From NCBI GenBank assembly GCA_017860555.1, contig JAGDMJ010000283.1:1-5022 (forward strand): a stretch of 5,022 nucleotides of DNA, read 5' to 3'. The stretch is from Bacteroidota bacterium. GTDB lineage: Bacteria > Bacteroidota > Ignavibacteria > UBA10030 > UBA6906. Of this stretch, positions 1 to 4,936 are shown piece by piece. A model generated the notes under the pieces. That model ran no database searches, was not told the DNA's origin, and worked only from the letters and a program-made list of their open reading frames with translations. The translations under genes were made by a program, and so were the position numbers. How positions within the stretch are numbered: position 1 is the stretch's first letter; every line of letters begins with the position of its first letter.

Positions 1-1
1 G

Positions 2-247
2 CGTATCGGCGTGAAAGGGGGAGGGTGCTCAGGATTCACCTACGTTCTCGGTTTTGATGAAAAGCCGAAAGACAACGATAAGGTGATGGAGTCCGCGGGA
101 ATCCGGTTCTATATCGATCCCAAAAGTCTGTTCTACCTTTCGGGCACCGTGCTTGATTTTAGCGACGGTTTGAACGGGAAGGGATTTGTCTTCAACAACC
201 CGCAAGCGAGTCGCACGTGTGGCTGCGGCAACAGCTTCGGCGTTTGA
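2..247 (+). CDS. A-type iron-sulfur carrier protein (IscA/SufA/ErpA, HesB-like), 5'-truncated by the window edge
   Basis: This is the C-terminal 81 residues of an A-type Fe-S carrier, a small cytosolic protein that binds a cluster or iron and passes it to apo-proteins. The reading frame is open from base 2 and runs off the left edge. Full-length members have about 105-120 residues, so some 25-35 N-terminal residues are missing. The three family cysteines are visible: one in GGGCSGF (residue 9 of the fragment) and two in the terminal TCGCGNSF (residues 73 and 75). Their spacing, 64 then 2, matches E. coli IscA (C35, C99, C101). The YLSGTVLDF and GFVFNNPQAS blocks are also typical. The GTG at 11 is internal and is not the start. 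I cannot separate IscA, SufA and ErpA from this fragment. An iscX gene 800 bp downstream favours a role in an ISC-type pathway. Family assignment is near certain; the exact paralogue is open. Confidence 0.93.
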   Translation, partial: RIGVKGGGCSGFTYVLGFDEKPKDNDKVMESAGIRFYIDPKSLFYLSGTVLDFSDGLNGKGFVFNNPQASRTCGCGNSFGV

Positions 248-365
248 GTTTTTAGCATTGTCCGGCCGTTTCCAGGCTTCCAGCCCTCTTTGGGTGGAAC
301 CGGCTTGGTTGGGTTCGTGTGTTCTTCCGCATGACTCTACACTGGAGTCGGACCTGGCAGGATGT

Positions 366-381
366 ATCATAACTCATCATA
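366..381. promoter_or_regulatory. Tandem ATCATA half-sites one helical turn apart upstream of sod
   Basis: ATCATA occurs at 366-371 and again at 376-381, exactly 10 bp apart, in an AT-rich patch 34-49 bp before the sod start. The first copy overlaps TATCAT (365-370), a one-mismatch -10 hexamer, but no good -35 lies 16-18 bp upstream of it. A short inverted repeat (GACTC at 333-337, GAGTC at 345-349) lies just upstream. The layout would suit a regulator binding one face of the helix at the sod promoter. The motif matches no operator I can name, and chance cannot be excluded in so short a region. Confidence 0.2.
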
Positions 382-414
382 TCGTTCTTTGACACATTAC
401 GAGGAGGTTTACCT

Positions 415-1044
415 ATGGCGTACGAGTGGAAGTTCAACCCGCGTCCTTATTCCGATGAGGAAGCAAAGCGGCTTCTTGCACCGGTCGTTGATGCGGAGAC
501 CACAGACTGGCACTACAATACCCATCACAAAGGGTATGTCACTGCGCTCAACAACATTGAAAAAGCCCTGGAGACGGCCGACCGGGGGAGCGCCAACGGC
601 AACTACAGCGTGGTCGGCGAGCTGAAGCGACGTACGACCTGGAACCACGCCGGGGCGCTCCTCCATGACATCTACTGGGAAGTGCTGGGCGGAGACGGGG
701 ACATCTCCAAGGCACCGGAGATCCGTGCGGCGATCGAAAAGCACTTTGGCTCTGTGGACAACTGGAAGGCCGACTTCAAGGCCACGGCCGTTTCGGCAAA
801 GTTGAGCGGGTGGGGATTGCTTGTGTATGACATGCTCTATTCTCAACGGCTGTTGAACGTGCTCGTGGATGAGCATCACTATGGTGCCATCTGGGGCGGG
901 ATTCCGCTGATTTCGCTCGACGTCTTCGAGCATGCATACTATCACAAAGATGGACCGAAACGCGCGGCGTATATCGACAATTTCCTGGGCAACCTGCACT
1001 GGGGCCGCATCAATGACCGCTACAAGAAATTCGTGACGAAGTGA
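415..1044 (+). CDS. sod: Fe/Mn-family superoxide dismutase
   Basis: This 209-residue enzyme converts superoxide to oxygen and hydrogen peroxide. It has no signal peptide, so it should be cytosolic. The four metal ligands are His33 (in WHYNTHHKGY), His84 (in LLHDIYW), and Asp169 and His173 (in DVFEHAYY). The gateway Tyr41 and its partner His37 are also present. The residue before ligand His84 is Leu rather than the common Asn. The outer-sphere residue that tunes metal choice appears to be His154 in VDEHHYGAIWGG, 15 residues before Asp169, where E. coli enzymes use a Gln. Mycobacterial and haloarchaeal SODs have His here, and the DEHHYGAIWGGIPL stretch is recalled as close to the haloarchaeal version. 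Metal use (Fe, Mn or either) therefore cannot be predicted. The ATG at 415 is fixed by a strong SD (GAGGAGG, 401-407) seven bases upstream. The stop abuts iscX, suggesting one transcript and translational coupling. Confidence 0.97.
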   Translation: MAYEWKFNPRPYSDEEAKRLLAPVVDAETTDWHYNTHHKGYVTALNNIEKALETADRGSANGNYSVVGELKRRTTWNHAGALLHDIYWEVLGGDGDISKAPEIRAAIEKHFGSVDNWKADFKATAVSAKLSGWGLLVYDMLYSQRLLNVLVDEHHYGAIWGGIPLISLDVFEHAYYHKDGPKRAAYIDNFLGNLHWGRINDRYKKFVTK

Positions 1045-1046
1045 TC

Positions 1047-1265
1047 ATGGAACCTGGTCCGAATAAATGGACGTGGAGAGACGCCGACGAGATTGCTCTC
1101 GATCTCGTGGAGCGTCATCCCGGGACCGATCCTCTTACCCTGACGTTTCCCGAACTCAAGCGACTGGTGCTTGAGCTTCCTACGTTCCGGGATGATCCGG
1201 ACGCGGGAACAGACAAAGTGCTGGAGGGTATTCAGGCTGCGTGGTATGATGAGTTCGAAGATTAG
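1047..1265 (+). CDS. iscX: IscX family Fe-S cluster assembly protein
   Basis: This small acidic protein of 72 residues belongs to the IscX (YfhJ) family. In E. coli, IscX binds the cysteine desulfurase IscS and iron and modulates cluster assembly. The match to E. coli IscX runs almost end to end: KWTWRDADEIA near the N-terminus, HPGTDPLTLTF, then FRDDPDAGTDKVLEGIQ and the terminal WYDEFED, equivalent to the family DDPxAS.EKILEAI...WLDE. The length is close to the usual 66 residues. Two starts are possible. ATG at 1047 lies 2 bp after the sod stop. GTG at 1041 would overlap that stop by four bases and add two residues. I prefer the ATG because homologues begin close to the KW motif. Either way, translation is probably coupled to sod. 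IscX usually closes the isc operon; here it follows a superoxide dismutase and no iscS, iscU or hscA is in view. Confidence 0.93.
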   Translation: MEPGPNKWTWRDADEIALDLVERHPGTDPLTLTFPELKRLVLELPTFRDDPDAGTDKVLEGIQAAWYDEFED

Positions 1266-1287
1266 TCGGTAGGGCCCCGGGGGAGAT

Positions 1288-1359
1288 CAGAGGTCAGAAG
1301 CCGGAGGAAAGACGCAAGAGGTCTGGTTACACGATTCGACCTTCGGCTTCTGGCCTCTG
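1288..1359. repeat. Imperfect palindromic intergenic repeat built from heptamers; possible terminator for sod-iscX
   Basis: Arms 1288-1307 and 1340-1359 can pair over 20 bp, with two positions that pair only as G-U in RNA, around a 32-base loop. Each arm contains a tandem pair of heptamers: TCAGAGG-TCAGAAG on the left (1287-1300) and CTTCTGG-CCTCTGG on the right (1347-1360). Degenerate copies may continue to about 1374 (CTTTCTG, TTTTCTG). The element starts 22 bp after the iscX stop and is followed by T-rich sequence (CTTTCTGTTTTCTG). It could therefore act as a transcription terminator, but the large loop and interrupted T-tract make it a poor classical one. The heptamer-plus-palindrome design looks more like an interspersed intergenic repeat family. 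Only one copy is in the window, so family status is inferred. Confidence 0.6.
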
Positions 1360-1379
1360 GCTTTCTGTTTTCTGCCGTC

Positions 1380-1408
1380 TTGCTTCTCCTATCAGAAATG
1401 GCTATCAT
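1380..1408 (+). promoter_or_regulatory. Candidate sigma-70-like promoter for the small basic gene and folP
   Basis: TTGCTT (1380-1385) and TATCAT (1403-1408) are separated by exactly 17 bp. The -10 differs from TATAAT at one position; the -35 matches only its TTG half. Predicted transcription would start near 1415, leaving a leader of about 38 bases before the ATG at 1454. The position just after the palindromic repeat and before an SD-preceded gene is sensible. The -35 is weak, and the primary sigma factor of Bacteroidota uses a different consensus, so this is tentative. Confidence 0.3.
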
Positions 1409-1444
1409 AGCGCTGAGTCACTCACCTTTCTCATTTCACGTAAT

Positions 1445-1448
1445 GGAG
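1445..1448 (+). promoter_or_regulatory. Shine-Dalgarno site of the 33-residue basic gene
   Basis: GGAG lies five bases before the ATG at 1454. It is the main non-coding evidence that this very short reading frame is translated. The nearby ATG at 1443 is in another frame and overlaps the SD itself, so it is not the start. Confidence 0.55.
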
Positions 1449-1453
1449 CAACG

Positions 1454-1555
1454 ATGAACAAGAAGACCCGGAACGCGCGCAAGAAGCACAAGAAGGCCCA
1501 GGAGAGGGCGAAAGCAAAGCGCAAGGCCCAGATGGCCAACAAGAAGACTCCGTAG
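1454..1555 (+). CDS. Small, highly basic Lys/Arg/Ala-rich hypothetical protein (33 residues)
   Basis: This complete frame, ATG to TAG, encodes 33 residues beginning MNKKTRNARKKHKKAQ. Eleven are Lys and four are Arg, with one Glu and no Asp, so net charge is about +14. There is no Cys, Trp or large hydrophobic residue, and the Ala/Lys/Arg/Gln pattern suggests a single helix, possibly folding on nucleic acid. Three things support a real gene. A GGAG SD is correctly spaced, codons are strongly biased to C/G-ending forms (10 of 11 Lys are AAG, as in well-expressed genes of GC-rich genomes), and the stop overlaps the probable folP SD with only 9 bp before the folP start. I do not recognise a named family. 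It resembles in style the tiny basic proteins associated with ribosomes or nucleoids, but function is unknown. Alternatively it could be a leader peptide whose translation affects folP. Confidence 0.65.
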   Translation: MNKKTRNARKKHKKAQERAKAKRKAQMANKKTP

Positions 1556-1557
1556 GA
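1554..1557 (+). promoter_or_regulatory. folP Shine-Dalgarno overlapping the upstream stop codon
   Basis: AGGA overlaps the last two bases of the TAG stop of the 33-residue gene and lies seven bases before the folP GTG. Ribosomes ending the small gene would sit on the folP initiation site, which suggests translational coupling. It also supports GTG 1565 as the folP start. Confidence 0.45.
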
Positions 1558-1564
1558 TCCCTCC

Positions 1565-2440
1565 GTGGCGCCGCTACGGTTCAAGCTTGGGAAGAAGGAC
1601 CTGGACTTCAACGAGCGTTCCTACATTATGGGAGTCCTGAATGTCACTCCTGATTCCTTCTACGACAGTGGGCGCCATTTTGACGTCCAGCGTGCCCTCG
1701 ATCACGCTCTGGCGATGGTGGAGGAAGGAGCAGACATTATTGATGTCGGGGGCGAGTCAACGAGGCCCAGGGGAAGCGCGTACGGGGTGGGTGCTATTGA
1801 AGTTCCCGCTGAAGAAGAGTTGCGCCGGGTTTTGCCGGTGGTAGAGCAGTTGGTCCGGGCAACCGACATTCCTATATCGGTCGATACCTACAAGTCTGAA
1901 GTTGCCAGGGAAGTACTCAAGGCGGGTGCCTCGATGATCAATGACATCAGCGGATTCAGGTTTGATCCTCTCATGGCAGAGGCAATAGGGGGAGCCGGGG
2001 GAAGCGCTGTCATCATGCATACGAGCGGGAAACCCGATGTGATGCAGCAAAGGACGTCCTATCAGGACCTGTTTGGCGAGATCCGGGCCTATTTGCAGGA
2101 AGGGATCTTCCTGGGGGTGGCGGCGGGTGTGCGACAGATTCTGCTAGACCCCGGAATAGGATTTGGCAAAACCAGCGAGGACAATTTCAGGCTTGTAGCC
2201 GGTCTCGGGAAATTCAAGGATTTGGGATATCCGTTGCTTGTCGGAGTTTCACGCAAATCTTTTATTGGTAAACCATTAGACCTACCTGTTGAATGTAGAT
2301 TAGAGGGTTCACTGGCCGCCTTGACGGGCGCAATCTTGAATGGCGCTTCGGTCGTCAGGGTGCATGATGTCATGGAATCCAAAAGGGCCGCCGTCATTGC
2401 CGATGCCCTTCGGCGGGCCAACGACACCGTCCGTTCCTAG
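1565..2440 (+). CDS. folP: Dihydropteroate synthase
   Basis: This 291-residue enzyme joins p-aminobenzoate to 6-hydroxymethyl-7,8-dihydropterin diphosphate to give dihydropteroate in folate synthesis. It is the sulfonamide target. The TIM-barrel motifs appear in order: MGVLNVTPDSFYDSG (22-36), DVGGESTRP (60-68), PISVDTYK (103-110), MINDISG (124-130), LLDPGIGFGKT (193-203), GVSRKSFIG (227-235) and VRVHDV (264-269). The pterin and pABA pocket residues Asn26, Asp107, Asn126, Asp195, Lys231, Arg265 and His267 are all in place. The loop after GGESTRP is about seven residues longer than in E. coli (RGSAYGVGAIEVPA before EEEL). The family Gly after Pro68 is Arg. The GTG start has an AGGA SD inside the preceding stop region, and an ATG at 1628 would cut into the first motif. 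An AT-rich stretch near 2250-2310 breaks the usual codon style. The cdaA start lies 29 bp downstream. Confidence 0.98.
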   Translation: MAPLRFKLGKKDLDFNERSYIMGVLNVTPDSFYDSGRHFDVQRALDHALAMVEEGADIIDVGGESTRPRGSAYGVGAIEVPAEEELRRVLPVVEQLVRATDIPISVDTYKSEVAREVLKAGASMINDISGFRFDPLMAEAIGGAGGSAVIMHTSGKPDVMQQRTSYQDLFGEIRAYLQEGIFLGVAAGVRQILLDPGIGFGKTSEDNFRLVAGLGKFKDLGYPLLVGVSRKSFIGKPLDLPVECRLEGSLAALTGAILNGASVVRVHDVMESKRAAVIADALRRANDTVRS

Positions 2441-2469
2441 TTCTCAGGTTAACATAATATCGTCCTCCC

Positions 2470-3285
2470 GTGGAGCTTATTCACATCGGCTTCTTGACTA
2501 TTGACCTGATCGATATCGTTGATATCGCCCTCGTCGCCTTTATCTTTTACCGCCTATACATGGCGATGAGGGGGACCATTGCCATTCAGATCTTTGTCGG
2601 GCTTCTCCTGATATTGGCCTTCTCTTTTGTTGCCCAGACGTTGAATCTTAAGGCAATGAGCTGGATTCTGCGCACATTGACTGACATCTGGGTGATTGCC
2701 TTCATCATCCTGTTCCAACCGGAATTAAGGCGCATTCTTGTCCTGGTCAGCCGGAATCCCGTGGTCCGTCTCTTCCTGAAGATGAACGTGGAAGAATCCA
2801 TTGATGAGGTTGTGGGTGCGGTTACGGAGCTCTCAAAGAAGAAATTCGGCGCACTCATCGTCTTTGTGAGGGCAACGGGCATCCGGATGCACACCGAGAC
2901 GGGCACGAGGATGGAGGCAATCGTCAGCAGGCCGCTTTTGCTCTCGATCTTCAATCCGCGATCACCGCTGCACGATGGTGCAGTGGTCATCAAGGATCGT
3001 CTCGTGGAAGCTGCCCGTTGCACCCTCCCGCTTTCGAACGTCACTCAGTGGGATGGACAGTTGCTCGGGACCAGACACCGGGCCGGGCTGGGTATTTCCG
3101 AGCAGGCCGATGTCATCGTGGTCATAGTCTCCGAAGAAACCGGCACGGTCTCCATTGCAGAAAATGGGACTCTGTACCGGGGCCTCACACCGGCCGTCCT
3201 GCGGCGGGAACTCAAAGCCCGGCTCAACACTGACACAGAACGATCTGTCGGCTCGATCTGGAAGACCTTGAAATCCGAAGCCTGA
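2470..3285 (+). CDS. cdaA: Diadenylate cyclase CdaA (membrane-bound, TIGR00159 type)
   Basis: This 271-residue membrane enzyme condenses two ATP into c-di-AMP, a messenger linked to potassium balance and cell-envelope control. Three hydrophobic segments (about residues 13-31, 37-57 and 65-83) are followed by the conserved ILFQPELRR and then a cytosolic DAC/DisA_N domain (about 100-250). The catalytic signatures are intact: PLHDGAVVI with DGA at 169-171, LGTRHRAGLG with RHR at 202-204, and VSEETG (220-225). Domain order and length match CdaA, not DisA or CdaS. The GTG start is the only reasonable one, because an in-frame TAA lies 15 bp upstream and homologues begin with a similar short N-terminus. 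It has no SD; the preceding bases (TCCTCCC) instead resemble anti-SD sequence. In Firmicutes cdaA sits with cdaR and glmM. Here it follows folP, an order I associate with Bacteroidota/Chlorobiota relatives, and no cdaR is visible. Confidence 0.96.
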   Translation: MELIHIGFLTIDLIDIVDIALVAFIFYRLYMAMRGTIAIQIFVGLLLILAFSFVAQTLNLKAMSWILRTLTDIWVIAFIILFQPELRRILVLVSRNPVVRLFLKMNVEESIDEVVGAVTELSKKKFGALIVFVRATGIRMHTETGTRMEAIVSRPLLLSIFNPRSPLHDGAVVIKDRLVEAARCTLPLSNVTQWDGQLLGTRHRAGLGISEQADVIVVIVSEETGTVSIAENGTLYRGLTPAVLRRELKARLNTDTERSVGSIWKTLKSEA

Positions 3286-3314
3286 CCGGAGGAAAAGCGG
3301 GCAGCATCACACAT

Positions 3315-3319
3315 GGAGG
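3315..3319 (+). promoter_or_regulatory. Shine-Dalgarno site fixing the pcm GTG start
   Basis: GGAGG lies six bases before the GTG at 3326. The nearby ATG at 3313 overlaps this site but is in another frame that stops after eight codons, so it does not start pcm. This makes GTG 3326 the likely start. Confidence 0.65.
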
Positions 3320-3325
3320 CAGTTC

Positions 3326-3961
3326 GTGGGACGGTTTGACGATGAGCGGCAGGAAATGGTTGCATTGCTCAAGGACCGAAGCATTACCGATGCCCGTCTC
3401 CTGCGCGCCATGGGAAAGGTGGAGCGTCACCTTTTCGTTCCAGAGCCTTTCACGAGTCGCGCCTACGAGGACTCGGCTCTTCCGATCGGCAAAGGCCAGA
3501 CGATCTCACAGCCATACACCGTCGCGTTTATGACCCAGGCGCTGGGGATCAAGGAAGGGGATCGGGTGCTCGAAATCGGAACCGGATCCGGGTACCAGGC
3601 CGCCATCCTGGCGGAATTGGGCGCCAGGGTGTTCACCATCGAGCGTAATCTGGATCTCCTTGCCGGGGCCCGGAAGCTGCTTGACCGGCTTGGGTACCGC
3701 GTTGTTTCCAAGGGGGGAGATGGGACCGTTGGTTGGACCGACTTTGCCCCCTTCAGTGGAATTCTTGTTACTGCGGGGGCTCCACAAGTGCCTCAGCCGT
3801 TACTTCACCAGATGGATGAAGGTGGGAGGTTGGTAATACCGGTGGGCGATATGGACATCCAGGACCTTGCCATCATCACGCGCCTTGGCGACAGATACGA
3901 GCAGAAACAGATCAATGGCTTCAAGTTCGTTCCACTCATCGGGAAGATGGGATGGCAATAA
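3326..3961 (+). CDS. pcm: Protein-L-isoaspartate O-methyltransferase
   Basis: This 211-residue cytosolic repair enzyme transfers a methyl group from S-adenosylmethionine to L-isoaspartyl residues of aged proteins, allowing their return to aspartate. The length is normal (E. coli Pcm has 208). Family landmarks are clear: VERHLFVPE (32-40), PIGKGQTISQPYTVAFM (53-69) for substrate binding, the SAM-binding motif VLEIGTGSGYQAA (81-93), the acidic VFTIER (102-107), GGDGTVGW (130-137) and the FSGILVTAGAPQVP block (143-156). GGRLVIPVG follows near the C-terminus. The usual second Ala of the TAAAP stretch is Gly here (TAGAP), a mild change. GTG 3326 is chosen because a GGAGG lies six bases upstream. 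The gap from cdaA is 40 bp. The 3' end probably overlaps the start of miaA, which suggests co-expression. Confidence 0.97.
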   Translation: MGRFDDERQEMVALLKDRSITDARLLRAMGKVERHLFVPEPFTSRAYEDSALPIGKGQTISQPYTVAFMTQALGIKEGDRVLEIGTGSGYQAAILAELGARVFTIERNLDLLAGARKLLDRLGYRVVSKGGDGTVGWTDFAPFSGILVTAGAPQVPQPLLHQMDEGGRLVIPVGDMDIQDLAIITRLGDRYEQKQINGFKFVPLIGKMGWQ

Positions 3962-4877
3962 TGCGGTCGTAGTGCTTGTGGGCCCCACTGCTTCCGGGAA
4001 AACCCTCGTCTCCCTTCATCTTGCTCCCATGCTCAACGCCGAGATCATTTCGGCTGATTCCCGCCAGGTCTACCGGCACCTTGACATCGGCACGGCGAAG
4101 CCCACGCCGGCCGAACGTTCCGAAGTGCCGCACCATCTCATCGATGAACTTCCTCCGGACAAGGAATTCAACGCGGGAGAGTTCGGCGATCGTGGGCGCG
4201 AGGTGATCGACGCGATTATCGCCCGGGGCCATGTACCTCTGGTCGTAGGTGGGTCTGGCCTCTACATCCAGTCGTTGGTTGACGGCTTCTTTGAAGGTCC
4301 GGGGGCCGATTGGGAGTATCGCGCGCACCTTGAGGAGAAGATCCGGCAGGGGAAATTGTCGGAGTTGATTTCAGAGCTGCGGAACGTTGATCCTGACTCA
4401 GCCGGTAGGATCGACCCTACAAAGCCGCGGAGGGTCGTCCGGGCGCTTGAGGTGTATCACATAGCGGGAAAGCCGCTCTCGGTTCTTCAGAAGGAGGGGA
4501 AGATCGCCGTACACTTCACGCCGCGGTTCTTTGGCCTGGAGTGGGAGAGGGCGGAATTGTATCATCGGATCAACATGCGTTGCGAGGAGATGCTGAACGC
4601 AGGGTTGCTGGACGAGATCCAGAAGCTTGAAGCAATGGGATACGGACCTTCGCTGAACGCTCTTCGCACCGTTGGTTACGCGGAGGGATTTGCATTTCAG
4701 CGGGGAGAGATCAGTTACGACGAGATGGTGCGGCTGTTCAAGCAGAACTCGCGCCGGTATGCGAAAAGGCAGATAACGTGGTTCCGGCGCGATGAGCGGG
4801 TTCGCTGGATAGCGATGAGGGAGTGGTCCTCGGCGGAAGCTGTCGCGAAGGAGATCGTGGAGCTGGTGCGTTCGTGA
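3915..4877 (+). CDS. miaA: tRNA dimethylallyltransferase (A37 isopentenyl transfer)
   Basis: This enzyme of about 320 residues (E. coli MiaA has 316) adds a dimethylallyl group to N6 of A37 in tRNAs reading codons that start with U. This aids anticodon pairing and frame keeping. Motifs in order, numbered from ATG 3915, are the P-loop VGPTASGKT (22-30), ISADSRQVYRHLDIGTAKP (45-63) with catalytic Asp48, PHHLID (72-77) and VGGSGLYI (111-118). RVVRALEVY, then ALRTVGYAEGF, and RRYAKRQITWFRRD near the C-terminus follow. At the active site Ser114 replaces the Thr of gamma-proteobacterial enzymes, a change I associate with Bacteroidota-type MiaA. The start is uncertain. ATG 3915 overlaps pcm by 47 bp and has no clear SD. 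GTG 3972, 10 bp after the pcm stop, would leave only one residue before the first strand's LVG. A TTG at 3867 is even deeper in pcm. The ATG at 3961 is in another frame and stops at once. Confidence 0.96.
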   Translation: MASSSFHSSGRWDGNNAVVVLVGPTASGKTLVSLHLAPMLNAEIISADSRQVYRHLDIGTAKPTPAERSEVPHHLIDELPPDKEFNAGEFGDRGREVIDAIIARGHVPLVVGGSGLYIQSLVDGFFEGPGADWEYRAHLEEKIRQGKLSELISELRNVDPDSAGRIDPTKPRRVVRALEVYHIAGKPLSVLQKEGKIAVHFTPRFFGLEWERAELYHRINMRCEEMLNAGLLDEIQKLEAMGYGPSLNALRTVGYAEGFAFQRGEISYDEMVRLFKQNSRRYAKRQITWFRRDERVRWIAMREWSSAEAVAKEIVELVRS

Positions 4878-4936
4878 GCCAGAAGATGATATTGCTTCAA
4901 GCCATTCGTACAACGACGATTTTCAGACGGGATCCG

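Noticed and set aside
278..299. Hairpin TTCCAGCCC-TCTTT-GGGTGGAA downstream of the IscA-like gene as a terminator
   Set aside because: The stem is only 8 bp with a bulged G and the following sequence (CCGGCTTGG) is not a T-tract. A role is possible but unsupported.
389..394. Perfect TTGACA as a -35 box for sod
   Set aside because: It lies so close to the gene that the matching -10 would fall on the start codon, and the 17-bp position has no -10-like sequence.
409..999. Long - strand open frame of 196 residues opposite sod
   Set aside because: It is a mirror of the conserved sod frame, with no recognisable domain, and sod is unambiguous.
3018..3233. Alternative + strand frame of 71 residues within cdaA
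   Set aside because: It overlaps the catalytic part of cdaA in another frame, has no SD and shows no conserved motif.
4398..4913. - strand frame of 171 residues opposite miaA
   Set aside because: Shadow of the conserved miaA frame; rich in Arg/Pro/His as expected of antisense translation, with no domain signature.
4878..4936. Bidirectional terminator between miaA and the - strand fragment
   Set aside because: I looked for a GC-rich stem with T-runs on both strands and found only trivial 4-bp matches such as GAAG/CTTC.
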